64,000 nucleotides of DNA from an uncultured Collinsella sp. Its GTDB lineage: Bacteria; Actinomycetota; Coriobacteriia; Coriobacteriales; Coriobacteriaceae. The position numbers were made by a program, and so were the translations under genes. This document shows positions 8,785-16,736 of the stretch, piece by piece. The stretch spans positions 62,001 through 126,000 of the forward strand of contig CAKUGF010000003.1 of assembly GCA_934654585.1 (NCBI GenBank). The letters are read 5' to 3'. The notes below the pieces were generated by a model. That model had not been told where the DNA came from and did not search any database. It saw only the letters and a program-made list of their open reading frames with translations. Positions within the stretch are counted from its first letter, which is position 1, and the number at the start of each line of letters is the position of its first letter.

Positions 8785-9489
8785 CTATCGGCTTGCCTGG
8801 GCAAGTTGCGCCAAGCTGCAGCCCTGCTGATAGACAAAGGTGAGGTATTGGGTGCAGGCGCGGTAGGCATCAAATGTCGCAAGTGCCTGCTCGACATTCG
8901 CGTAGACCTTCCAGGCCCCAAAGACCTTGTAGTTCTCGCCTCGTTGGGCGATAAACTCGTGCACGTCCTCGTAGGGATATCCCAGGAAGTAGCCTATTTC
9001 GTGCGGAAACTCGCAGGTGCAGTCATTGCTGCAGCTGGCTTGCTGGGATAGCGCGCACCGAGTCTGGCTGCAGGCACATTCCGCGGCGTTATTGCTCGCG
9101 AACGTGATGCGTGATGCCAGATGCACAAGGCATGTCGAGAGGTCGCTCGTGTTGTAGCCTTCCGAGGCAAGCGCCGTCTGGGCGCGCGGGTCCGCAAAGT
9201 AAGTAGCGAGGCTTTTGGGCCGGTATACGTACACGAGTGCCCCGCAGGGTCGCCAGACCAAAACGCTCAGGTGGATGCCGAGCGGATCAAGTTCGCAATT
9301 GCACTGGGCGATGACGTTGAGCAGACGAGCTCGGCGATCTTCAATTGCCGCGGTTGCGCTCGAGTCAACCCCGTGGGCGTAGGCGCCTGGATAGGTAAAG
9401 AGCGATGCCGGCTTGATGCCCGCGAGCGTGGGGGAGCAGTTGCGAACAATCGCCGCTTGAAACGTTGGGATGTCAATGGTTCGAGTCAT
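8785..9489 (-). CDS. DUF3793 family protein
   Basis: A 234-residue protein with the DUF3793 pattern: a central LSVLVWRPCGALVYVYRP strand region and a C-terminal block with FLGYPYEDVHEFI, NYKVFGAWKVYANVEQALATFDAYRACTQYL. It has a cysteine-rich middle (about residues 140-158: CACSQTRCALSQQASCSNDC) that may bind metal, although the family has no established function. It precedes a flavodoxin gene, and in other genomes this family often sits near flavodoxin or iron-uptake genes, which hints at a redox or iron role. A promoter lies upstream at 9528-9555. Confidence 0.75.
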   Translation of the reverse strand: MTRTIDIPTFQAAIVRNCSPTLAGIKPASLFTYPGAYAHGVDSSATAAIEDRRARLLNVIAQCNCELDPLGIHLSVLVWRPCGALVYVYRPKSLATYFADPRAQTALASEGYNTSDLSTCLVHLASRITFASNNAAECACSQTRCALSQQASCSNDCTCEFPHEIGYFLGYPYEDVHEFIAQRGENYKVFGAWKVYANVEQALATFDAYRACTQYLTFVYQQGCSLAQLAQASR

Positions 9490-9527
9490 ATGTTCGCTAC
9501 CCGTCCTCTCGTGTTAGCCTAGGAAAA

Positions 9528-9555
9528 CATATACACGAAAGTAAGCTATGGTCAA
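9528..9555 (-). promoter_or_regulatory. Promoter of the DUF3793-flavodoxin unit
   Basis: On the minus strand, TTGACC (9555-9550) and TATATG (9533-9528) are 16 nt apart, about 40 nt upstream of the start codon. Confidence 0.45.
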
Positions 9556-9618
9556 CAAAAAAGTTCGAATAGGGAAACTAATTGACCGAACTGACATGAC
9601 TTTGGGGTAAGATGGGGA

Positions 9619-9635
9619 ACACCCCATGGGGGTAT
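9619..9635. promoter_or_regulatory. Possible CsoR-type copper/sulfur-responsive operator
   Basis: The palindrome ACCCCATGGGGGTAT resembles the C/G-rich centre with flanking TA of CsoR-family operators. It lies about 30 nt upstream of a heavy-metal-associated protein gene, which fits metal control. No csoR gene is present in the window. Confidence 0.3.
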
Positions 9636-9664
9636 CTATATAGGGCTACTTGAAAGGGGAGCGC

Positions 9665-10048
9665 ATGAGTGACTTGCTCAACCCTGCGAATCTCATCGTG
9701 CTGGTCGTCATTGCCATCGGCATGTTCTTTGGACTGCGTCGCATTGCCGCTTCGACACGCGGGAAGAGTTGCTGCAGCGATGGCGCGTGCGGCAAGAAGG
9801 CCAAAAAGGTTGTTGTGGCGGATACCGATGCATCGCACTATCCCTATAGCGATGAGCTGCTCATCGGCGGCATGAGCTGCGACGGCTGCGCTCAGAACGT
9901 GGCAAATGCCCTCAATGCGCTGGATGGCGTGTGGGCAACGGTGACGTTTGCGGACCACACAGCACGCGTGCGCTCTAAGCAGTCGATCAATCGGAGTGCT
10001 CTCGAGGCGGCCGTGAGGGATGCGGGCTACTACGTCATGACGCTGTAG
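9665..10048 (+). CDS. Membrane-anchored heavy-metal-associated (HMA) domain protein with FeoB-associated-like Cys-rich segment
   Basis: A 127-residue protein with two parts. Residues 1-45 hold one membrane helix (NLIVLVVIAIGMFFGLRRIAAS) followed by a Cys-rich stretch GKSCCSDGACGKKAKK, like the FeoB-associated Cys-rich membrane family. Residues about 60-127 form an HMA fold with the metal-binding loop GGMSCDGCAQNV and the usual C-terminal AVRDAGYYV. It probably handles Cu(I) or another soft metal at the membrane. ATG 9665 is preceded by GAAAGGGGAG; TTG 9650 is an alternative without a proper site. Confidence 0.75.
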   Translation: MSDLLNPANLIVLVVIAIGMFFGLRRIAASTRGKSCCSDGACGKKAKKVVVADTDASHYPYSDELLIGGMSCDGCAQNVANALNALDGVWATVTFADHTARVRSKQSINRSALEAAVRDAGYYVMTL

Positions 10049-10072
10049 GGCGCGCTGGCGTGGGAAGCGGCG

Positions 10073-10510
10073 CTAGGCTCTGCCGCGCAGCTCAATGTCC
10101 TGGATGTCGTCGAAGTCGATTGCGATGTCCCGGAGCTTGAGGAGCTTGAAGGCAGGGAGCACCTCGTCGAGGATGCCGGTGCGGCTGCGATAGCCGTACG
10201 TATCGTAATGGGTGACGCGAACTAAGTCGCCGCGCTTGAGACCCTCGAGCTTTTTCGAAAGCTCGAGGGCTTTCTCTTCCGTGAGCTCACATTTGGGCTC
10301 AACGGTGATCTCTTGCTTGCGCACGAGCTCGTAGTATCCCGTCAACGCGGCAAAGGGCATAAACTGCGCGGCGCGGTTGGCACGGACGGAACCGTTAGCG
10401 GTGAGGTTTGGGTCGGCGGCGCGACGTCTTCCTTCAGGATCGGCCAGGCGCTCGAAGGCGGTTGGGGGGCGCACAGGCTGCTGTTTGGGTTTAGGCACGG
10501 TGTCCTCCAA
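10073..10510 (-). CDS. YolD-like protein, partner of the Y-family polymerase
   Basis: A 145-residue basic protein with the YolD-like core RAAQFMPFAALTGYYELV, plus a C-terminal small barrel (LKRGDLVRVTHYDTYGYRSRTG). YolD-like proteins are typically encoded next to UvrX/UmuC-type error-prone polymerases and are thought to act as their accessory factor. Here the gene overlaps the end of the upstream polymerase gene by 20 nt, so the two are translationally coupled and probably share SOS control through the LexA box at 12028. Confidence 0.8.
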   Translation of the reverse strand: MEDTVPKPKQQPVRPPTAFERLADPEGRRRAADPNLTANGSVRANRAAQFMPFAALTGYYELVRKQEITVEPKCELTEEKALELSKKLEGLKRGDLVRVTHYDTYGYRSRTGILDEVLPAFKLLKLRDIAIDFDDIQDIELRGRA

Positions 10511-11996
10511 CCTGATCGTTGCGTTCGCGCGCGGTGGCGCCAGCGGTAAAGCTCAATCCCTTGACCAGGGCGTTCTTGCCGTATTTGCCTTTAACAGCCA
10601 ACACGGCGCGCGCCAGGTCGCGCTCGCGCTCATCGGCCTCGACATCGCTAAACAAATCGATGGTGGCAAATTCCTCGGGCATAAGGTTGCCGAAGCCCAG
10701 GTTGATGCGCTTGACGGGTCGCTTGGGGTCGACGGTTTGCGCCCAGAGGTCATTGAAATAGCCCATGATCTTCTTAAACGAATTGGTGCGTTCGGGTAGC
10801 TTGCGGGATGCATTGGAATGCGCGAACAACGCGGCATAGCCACCGCGTGGCTTGCCACCGTGCTCGCCCACAAAGATGCCGTCGATCGCCTGTGCCTCTC
10901 GCACCAAGCGCCTGCGTTCGTCGTCGCGTTGGACGGGCTTCGGTGCGCGGGGCGCAAGCTCGGGGCCGTCGGTCGCTGCGGGCTCGATGCCCGACGTGCT
11001 TGAGCGCAGGTGCCCGCATCCATCTACATATTGCGCGGTGCCGCTGGCATCGAGCCGGCGGATGTCGGCGCGCTCGCTCGCATAGCCCACAAAGAGCGAA
11101 ATGCTGTCGCACACCACGTGTTTATCGACCAAGTCCAGCACGGCGGCATCGACCATTTCGCGCAAGACGGTGTAGGCCTGCTCGTAGGCATAACCTTTCG
11201 AGAGCACCTGTCCTGTGGTGGTCGAGGTCGCCTGCGGACGATAAGCCTGGATATCGGCGATGGTTGTCGGCTCGCGCCCAAAAGCGTGGTCGATAAGATA
11301 CTCGGCATTGACGCCGAGCTCGTCGTAGAGCAGGTTTTCGTCGAGCGCGGCGACACCCATCAGGTCGTAGACGCCGTATTTTTCGAGCCGCGCCGCCACG
11401 CCGGGGCCGATGCCCCAGATGTCGGTGATAGGGCGGTGGGGCCAGATCTCCTTGCGGAAGGCCTCGTCATCGAGCACGCCGATGCGGCTGGCTACATGCT
11501 TGGCGGTGATGTCGAGTGCCACCTTGGCCTGAAATAGGTTGGGGCCGATACCGACTGTTGCTGTGATGCCGGTGCGCCCCAGGACTTCGTCGCGAAGCAT
11601 GCAGGCGAAGCCTTCCGCATCGGTGTGATAGAGGTCCAGGTAGGGCGTCACGTCGATAAAACACTCGTCGATTGAGTAGACGTGCACGTCCTGCGGGCTC
11701 ACGTATTCCAGATAGATGCCGTAAATCTGCGCCGACACCTCCATGTAGTGCTGCATGCGCGGCACGGCCTTGATATAGTCGATGCCATCGGGAATCTCGA
11801 ATAGGCGACAGCGGTTATGGATACCGAGGTCCTTCATGGCCTGTGTGATGGCGAGGCAGATGGTCGTGCGCCCGCGCGATTCGTCGGCAACGACTAGATT
11901 GGTCGTTAACGGATCGAGCCCGCGGTCGACGCACTCAACGCTGGCATAAAACGTCTTGAGGTCGATGCAGATGTAGGTGTGCTGCTCGTGCGCCAT
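10491..11996 (-). CDS. Y-family DNA polymerase (UmuC/UvrX-like translesion polymerase)
   Basis: A 501-residue error-prone polymerase of the Y family, used for lesion bypass. Palm-domain acidic motifs are seen as YICIDLKTFYASVEC and VYSIDECFIDV. A helix-hairpin-helix region (ITDIWGIGPGVAARLEKYG) binds DNA, and the little-finger domain follows. Length is within the range for Firmicute UvrX-type enzymes. ATG 11996 is chosen because GGGAGGG lies upstream; an in-frame ATG at 12017 would overlap that site. A 14-bp LexA-type box lies 32-45 nt upstream, so induction by DNA damage is likely. Confidence 0.92.
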   Translation of the reverse strand: MAHEQHTYICIDLKTFYASVECVDRGLDPLTTNLVVADESRGRTTICLAITQAMKDLGIHNRCRLFEIPDGIDYIKAVPRMQHYMEVSAQIYGIYLEYVSPQDVHVYSIDECFIDVTPYLDLYHTDAEGFACMLRDEVLGRTGITATVGIGPNLFQAKVALDITAKHVASRIGVLDDEAFRKEIWPHRPITDIWGIGPGVAARLEKYGVYDLMGVAALDENLLYDELGVNAEYLIDHAFGREPTTIADIQAYRPQATSTTTGQVLSKGYAYEQAYTVLREMVDAAVLDLVDKHVVCDSISLFVGYASERADIRRLDASGTAQYVDGCGHLRSSTSGIEPAATDGPELAPRAPKPVQRDDERRRLVREAQAIDGIFVGEHGGKPRGGYAALFAHSNASRKLPERTNSFKKIMGYFNDLWAQTVDPKRPVKRINLGFGNLMPEEFATIDLFSDVEADERERDLARAVLAVKGKYGKNALVKGLSFTAGATARERNDQVGGHRA

Positions 11997-12027
11997 CCGA
12001 GCCCTCCCATCAAACACATGTTCTTAT

Positions 12028-12041
12028 CGAATACCTGTTCG
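12028..12041. promoter_or_regulatory. LexA (SOS) box upstream of the Y-family polymerase
   Basis: On the minus strand the site reads CGAACAGGTATTCG, one mismatch from the Gram-positive CGAAC-N4-GTTCG consensus. It is embedded in a longer palindrome with arms TATCGAA/TTCGATA, and sits directly upstream of an SOS-type gene. Confidence 0.75.
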
Positions 12042-12068
12042 ATAATACCCGCTCGACCGGACACCGTC

Positions 12069-12154
12069 AAAACCTGTCAAAAAGGGACAGGTTTATTTTG
12101 GTCGGTAAAACGCTTGACCTGCCAAAACAAACCTGTCCCTTTTCGGCAGGTTTT
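12069..12154. repeat. Palindromic repeat, family A copy 1 (38-bp arms)
   Basis: Arms 12069-12106 and 12117-12154 pair along 38 bp with a few wobble pairs. The core is AAAGGGACAGGTTT and the loop AAAACGCTTG. A T-run follows. A degenerate second copy lies at 12784-12863 and a one-arm copy at 54307-54341, so this is a dispersed repeat rather than a simple terminator. Confidence 0.85.
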
Positions 12155-12256
12155 TAACGCAGCCCTAAAGAGTGCGAAACAGCTCGGAAAAGCTTGCTTC
12201 GTAGCATGAGCCTAACGATCGATACCACCATAAAGCACGGAAGGGTTGTGGGGATA

Positions 12257-12781
12257 ATGGTCAACTATGGGTTTGGTATGCCGACGCGCTTGGTTGCGGA
12301 TGGGGACGTGGCTCGCTGGTGCGGGCGCCTGGTCGCTCACTATGGTGGCACCAAGGCGCTGGTCGTGCTGGGCGGTGATAAGCATACGCGCGATGAGCTC
12401 GTTTCGGCGGCGCTTGGCTCGCTCGATCGGGCCCTGCTCGAGCGCGTGCTCTTTCGCTGCGGCTCGGTCGGGGGCGAAGGTGGAGACGAGCTGGTTGACG
12501 AGGGCGTAGCCCTGGCGACCGACGAGGGCGTGGACTTTGTCCTGGCGATCGGCGATGCCGATACCGCCGGCTTTGCGCGTGAACTCGCCCGTCGCATGGC
12601 CGTGCTCGATGCCGGCGAGGACGGCTTTGTTCCCTATGGGTGCATTGTCTCGGAAGGAAAGGTGCCTGCCGTCGTGGGTGCCGGCGAGGTTCCCGTTTTT
12701 GCTATCATCGCGCCCGAGCTGTTGGAGGGCATCGGCTCTCCTCTGCGTGAGTTGCTCGGTAGCGTCTGCGCCGCGGCCTAA
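12257..12781 (+). CDS. Truncated iron-containing alcohol dehydrogenase-like protein (N-terminal domain only)
   Basis: A 174-residue protein resembling the N-terminal nucleotide-binding domain of iron-dependent alcohol dehydrogenases: VNYGFGMPTRLVADGDVARWCGRL opens like the FxxPTxiv...G family start, KALVVLGGDKHTRDEL is the first strand-helix unit, and VDFVLAIGDADTAGFARELA replaces the usual GGGSxxDxAK motif. The metal-binding C-terminal half (about 200 residues) is absent, so classic ADH activity is unlikely. It lies between two copies of a palindromic repeat. Start 12257 is uncertain; an upstream in-frame ATG at 12206 is possible. Confidence 0.6.
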   Translation: MVNYGFGMPTRLVADGDVARWCGRLVAHYGGTKALVVLGGDKHTRDELVSAALGSLDRALLERVLFRCGSVGGEGGDELVDEGVALATDEGVDFVLAIGDADTAGFARELARRMAVLDAGEDGFVPYGCIVSEGKVPAVVGAGEVPVFAIIAPELLEGIGSPLRELLGSVCAAA

Positions 12782-12783
12782 TT

Positions 12784-12863
12784 ATTTGCCATAAAGGGAC
12801 GGGTTATTTTTGATTGGTAAAGCGTTTGACCTGCCAAAATAAACCTGTCCCTTTTTGGTCGGT
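12784..12863. repeat. Palindromic repeat, family A copy 2 (degenerate)
   Basis: Arms 12784-12818 and 12829-12863 with loop AAAGCGTTTG. The right arm shares the core AAACCTGTCCCTTTTTGG with copy 1 while the left arm has drifted. It begins right after the stop codon of the ADH-like gene. Confidence 0.75.
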
Positions 12864-12979
12864 CGCCGTTTGGGGGCGGATTGGCAACGCTCACTGATTG
12901 TAGTCTTGACCTGCGCTAGAATAGGGGCATCTGAATGTCCGGGCGCATGGAGGTGCGCCCGTATGCTGAGGAGGACTTT

Positions 12980-14674
12980 ATGGCAACTGTTGCCGCACCT
13001 ATCGACGCTACGTCGACCGCCGCTTGGAAGGCGCTCGAGGCCCATCAGGAGAAGCTCGAGGCCGAGGGCATCGATCTTAAGGCCTGGTTCGCCGCCGATG
13101 CCGAGCGCGTGAACAAGCTGAGCTTTGACGCCGGCGACCTTCACTTCGATCTGTCCAAGAACCTGGTGACCGATGAGACCGTCAAGCTGCTGTGCGATCT
13201 TGCCCGCCAGGTGAAGCTCGAGGAGCGCCGCGACGCCATGTTCTCCGGCGAGCACATCAACACCACCGAGGACCGTGCCGTCCTGCACACCGCGCTGCGC
13301 CGTCCGGCAAGCGAGAAGGGCCAGCTCATCGTTGACGGCCAGGATGTCGTCGCCGACGTGCACGAGGTTCTCGACCGCATGTACGCCTTCGCCGAGCGCG
13401 TGCGCTCCGGTGAGTGGAAGGGCGTTACCGGCAAGAAGATCGAGCACCTGGTGTCCATCGGCATCGGTGGCTCCGACCTGGGCCCGGTCATGGCCTACGA
13501 GGCCCTGCGTCCCTATGCCGACGCCGGTATCGACTGCCGCTACATCTCCAACATCGACCCCAACGATCAGGCCGAGAAGCTCAAGGGTCTGGACCCCGAG
13601 ACCACGCTCGTGATCATCGTCTCCAAGACCTTCACCACGCTCGAGACCCTCACCAATGCCCGCGAGGTCAAGACCTGGATGCTCGAGCAGCTCAAGGCGC
13701 AGGGCGCCATCGACGGCTCCGATGAGCAGAACGCCGAGGCTGTGGCAAAGCACTTCGTCGCCGTTTCCACCGCACTCGAGAAGGTCGAGGCTTTCGGTAT
13801 CGACCCGGCCAACGCCTTTGGTTTCTGGAACTGGGTCGGCGGCCGCTACTCCGTCGACTCCGCCGTGGGCCTGTCGCTGATCGTCGTGCTTGGCCCCGAG
13901 CGCTTCCAGCAGTTCCTCGAGGGCTTCCATGCCATCGACGAGTACTTCTGCAACACCCCGCTCGAGAACAACGCCGTCGCGCTGATGGGCCTGCTCAACG
14001 TCTGGTACGTCAACTTCTTCGGTTCTAAGAGCCATGCCGTGCTGCCGTACTGCCAGTACCTGCACCGTTTCCCGGCCTACCTGCAGCAGCTCACCATGGA
14101 GTCCAACGGCAAGCACGTCCGCTGGGACGGCAGCGCTGTGACCTCCGATACCGGTGAGATCTTCTGGGGCGAGCCCGGCACCAACGGTCAGCACGCCTTC
14201 TACCAACTGCTGCACCAGGGCACCGTGGTGGTTCCGGCCGACTTCATTGCTTTTGCCAACACCGCCAACCCTGCAACCGACAATGGTCAGGATGTGCACG
14301 AGCTGTTCCTGGGCAACTTCCTGGCTCAGACCAAGGCGCTCGCCTTTGGCAAGACGGCCGACGAGGTGCGCGCCGAGGGCACGCCCGAGCAGATCGTCCC
14401 GGCCCGTTGCTTTGATGGCAATCGCCCGACGACCTCGATCTTCGGCGACACGCTGAGCCCGTTCGCGCTCGGCGAGCTCATCGCCCTGTACGAGCACATC
14501 GTGTTTGTCGAGGGCACGGTCTGGGGCATCGACTCCTACGACCAGTGGGGCGTCGAGCTGGGCAAGCAGCTTGCCAAGCAGATTACCCCGGCCTTCCACG
14601 ACGACGCCGCCAAGGCCGAGCAGGACGCTTCGACCCAGGCACTCATCGAGTTCTACCGCGCTCATCGCAAGTAG
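12980..14674 (+). CDS. pgi: Glucose-6-phosphate isomerase
   Basis: A 564-residue glycolytic enzyme interconverting glucose-6-phosphate and fructose-6-phosphate. Family signatures are [32 protein letters not shown] (sugar-phosphate site) and the C-terminal region [15 protein letters not shown]. Length matches the long bacterial form. ATG 12980 has GAGGAGG five to ten bases upstream; an upstream in-frame ATG at 12935 lacks a site. The 5' leader contains a small hairpin GGGCGCA/TGCGCCC (12940-12960). Codons are extremely biased, as expected of a highly expressed gene. A terminator follows. Confidence 0.95.
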   Translation: MATVAAPIDATSTAAWKALEAHQEKLEAEGIDLKAWFAADAERVNKLSFDAGDLHFDLSKNLVTDETVKLLCDLARQVKLEERRDAMFSGEHINTTEDRAVLHTALRRPASEKGQLIVDGQDVVADVHEVLDRMYAFAERVRSGEWKGVTGKKIEHLVSIGIGGSDLGPVMAYEALRPYADAGIDCRYISNIDPNDQAEKLKGLDPETTLVIIVSKTFTTLETLTNAREVKTWMLEQLKAQGAIDGSDEQNAEAVAKHFVAVSTALEKVEAFGIDPANAFGFWNWVGGRYSVDSAVGLSLIVVLGPERFQQFLEGFHAIDEYFCNTPLENNAVALMGLLNVWYVNFFGSKSHAVLPYCQYLHRFPAYLQQLTMESNGKHVRWDGSAVTSDTGEIFWGEPGTNGQHAFYQLLHQGTVVVPADFIAFANTANPATDNGQDVHELFLGNFLAQTKALAFGKTADEVRAEGTPEQIVPARCFDGNRPTTSIFGDTLSPFALGELIALYEHIVFVEGTVWGIDSYDQWGVELGKQLAKQITPAFHDDAAKAEQDASTQALIEFYRAHRK

Positions 14675-14703
14675 TCTGCGAAGTTAAAACTGGCATTTGG
14701 TAG

Positions 14704-14740
14704 AAGGGGCCCGTATCCGTTGGGATGCGGGCCTCTTTGC
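14704..14740 (+). terminator. Terminator of pgi
   Basis: GGCCCGTATCC (14708-14718) pairs with GGATGCGGGCC (14723-14733) with one wobble, followed by TCTTTGC. Confidence 0.7.
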
Positions 14741-14776
14741 TGTTGTCGGTCGGGTGCAATTGAGCGATCGATATCG

Positions 14777-16072
14777 CTAGCGGTCGAATTCGGCCTGGAT
14801 GTTTTGAGCTTCGGGGAGCTCCTCGTAGAGCGGATGGTCCTCGAGCCTAAAGCGCTCGACCTGCTGGGGAGCGCGACCGCGAACGAAGAGCCAGGAGCGG
14901 TCGACGGGCGTTGCCATGAGCGTGCTAGGTAGTACATCGGCACGTTCGGAAAAGACACGAGCGCTCTCGGGATCTTGAAAAGCCAGCACGAGTTGCGTGT
15001 CGCAGTTGCCCATGATGGAGCGGGCGCGTGCCTCGCCATAGAGCGCATCGAGCTGATTGGTCGACTGCAAGAGCAGCGTCGCCCAGATCTCGCGGCTGCG
15101 GATAATGGAGAGCACGTTGTCGATCTGCGGCGTCTGTAGGTTGGCAAAGTCGTCGAGCATAAAGCGGACCGGCACTGCGAGGCGCCCGTCGGGTTGTGCG
15201 TCGGCGTGGCGGATGAGTCCCGCGAAGGCCTGCGTTACAAACAAATTGGTGAGCGGATCGAGGCTACGGTCGAGGTCGCTGACGGTGACGAAGAGCGCTC
15301 GACGCTCGCATCCCAAGGCGGCGAAATCAATCTGGTTCACATCGGTGTACAGGCTGCGTGCACCGTCAAAGCCCAGGCACATGACCTTCTCGGCAAGGAT
15401 GCCCATAATGCTCGCGTGCATCTTTTCGGCTGTGATAGTGGGCGAGTAGCGCCGCCACAGCGAGAGCGCATAACTCGTGGGGTCGGTGGTCTGCAAGTCA
15501 TCGAGGAGACGAGCCGTCGCGCGGTCCTGGAGATGTTCGCAAAGGTCGATCACTGACGAAAACGTCTGCTCCTCCGCAGGCAGCTGCTCACATACATAGG
15601 CGATCAGGCAAGAAAGCAGGTTGGCCGCCGCATGGTCCCAAAACGGCTGAGTTTGGTCCTCGACGGGGCAGATGGCCTTGGCGACCGAGATGATGTCCTG
15701 CTGGTTGGGCTTGCCGTCTTTGCTGCGGCGGATATGGCTGAGCGGGTTATAACCGCACTGCTCGATACCCTCGGGCAAGGGGGCCGTATCGTCAAGATCG
15801 GCAAAATTGAGGCGCTGTACGCGATAGCCGTGCGCGGCAAGCACGGGGCCGACTTCGCGACAAAGCGTCCCCTTGGTGTCGAGCACGATATAACTTGCGT
15901 TCATCTGCAGCAGGTTGGGCTTGAGGACATTGCGGGTCTTGCCGGCGCCCGAGGGCCCGATCACGAGCATATTGTTGTTGAGTCCGGTTTGACGCGTGCT
16001 GCACGAGAACGTGTGGCCCTGCGCAAGGATGGTGGGGGCGGGGGTATGCAGTGCCGCATTGAGGCTAGGCAT
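14777..16072 (-). CDS. VirD4/TraG-like type IV coupling ATPase
   Basis: A 431-residue ATPase of the VirD4/TraG family. Walker A is VIGPSGAGKTRNVLKPN, Walker B RFMLDDFANLQ, and the SIIRSREIWATLLLQSTNQL segment is the usual post-Walker-B motif; SYIVLDTKGTLCREVGPVL is also typical. In conjugation these hexamers pump DNA-protein complexes into a type IV channel. Here there are no N-terminal membrane helices (the protein starts only about 35 residues before Walker A) and no relaxase or VirB genes are nearby. It overlaps the ClpP-like gene by 8 nt, which implies coupled translation. ATG 16072 has AAGGAGA upstream. Confidence 0.85.
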   Translation of the reverse strand: MPSLNAALHTPAPTILAQGHTFSCSTRQTGLNNNMLVIGPSGAGKTRNVLKPNLLQMNASYIVLDTKGTLCREVGPVLAAHGYRVQRLNFADLDDTAPLPEGIEQCGYNPLSHIRRSKDGKPNQQDIISVAKAICPVEDQTQPFWDHAAANLLSCLIAYVCEQLPAEEQTFSSVIDLCEHLQDRATARLLDDLQTTDPTSYALSLWRRYSPTITAEKMHASIMGILAEKVMCLGFDGARSLYTDVNQIDFAALGCERRALFVTVSDLDRSLDPLTNLFVTQAFAGLIRHADAQPDGRLAVPVRFMLDDFANLQTPQIDNVLSIIRSREIWATLLLQSTNQLDALYGEARARSIMGNCDTQLVLAFQDPESARVFSERADVLPSTLMATPVDRSWLFVRGRAPQQVERFRLEDHPLYEELPEAQNIQAEFDR

Positions 16073-16682
16073 GGGCGGTCTCCTTAGTCGAGGTGAGGAT
16101 GTTGTGGGCAAAGCCGAGCTCGACGGCGCGCTCTGCCGAAAGGTACGTGTCCTTTGCCGTGAGTGTCTGGACCCGCTTGGCCGAAAGGCCGCTTCGCTCG
16201 GAAAGGATGTGCGTCAGAGCCTTGCGGGTCTGCATGAGGCGTCGGCTTGTCTCCTGGAGGGCCAAGGCCGAGCCTCCGGCCCCTTGCGGGATGAGCGGGT
16301 CGTGAATCATGAGCTCGGCATGGGGCGCCATGCGGCGCTCGTCACCGCCCATAAAGATGATGGCTCCCATGGAAGCGGCGAGCTCCAGGCAGACGGTGTG
16401 GATGGGGCACGCTGCGAGACGCATAGTGTCGTAGATGGCAAGGCCGGCCCGTACGTTGCCGCCGGGGCTGGCGATAAAAACGGTGATGGGGGCAGTTGGG
16501 TCGGCGACTTCGAGCAGGCGGATTTGCTGGCACAGATCGTGGGCCATCGCGCTGTTGATGTCGCCCACGACGGAGAGTTCGCGGCGCGCGAGCATCTCGT
16601 CGTAAACGGAGGTGAGCGTGACGCCGCGGGCCGATTCGCGCATCGTGAGCGGACTGATGATGGGGTTTTGGGTGGTGTCCAT
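16065..16682 (-). CDS. ClpP-like serine protease
   Basis: A 205-residue Clp protease proteolytic subunit homologue. The triad appears intact: Ser in LELAASMGAIIFMGG, His in AELMIHDPLI and Asp in LTAKDTYLSAERAVELGFA. ITVFIASPGGNVRAGLAIYDTM is the classic ClpP core. Sequence is divergent from housekeeping ClpP and no ClpX or ClpC gene is adjacent. Instead it sits between an unknown gene (54 nt upstream) and a VirD4-like ATPase that it overlaps. An obvious guess is that it works with that ATPase or trims the unknown partner, but this is inference. Confidence 0.85.
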   Translation of the reverse strand: MDTTQNPIISPLTMRESARGVTLTSVYDEMLARRELSVVGDINSAMAHDLCQQIRLLEVADPTAPITVFIASPGGNVRAGLAIYDTMRLAACPIHTVCLELAASMGAIIFMGGDERRMAPHAELMIHDPLIPQGAGGSALALQETSRRLMQTRKALTHILSERSGLSAKRVQTLTAKDTYLSAERAVELGFAHNILTSTKETAHA

Positions 16683-16736
16683 GAGGGTTCCTTTCTGGAA
16701 GATGGTGGGTCGGGGGAGCGTTGTGCGTGCTCAGCG

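Noticed and set aside
12782..14665. A 627-codon open frame opposite pgi
   Set aside because: Mirror frame of a highly biased gene; the product is Leu/Val/Gly/His-rich without domain signals, whereas pgi is fully convincing.
14777..16072. An integrative conjugative element based on the VirD4-like gene
   Set aside because: No relaxase, VirB4, integrase or att-like repeats are present within the window, and neighbouring genes are housekeeping genes with the same composition.
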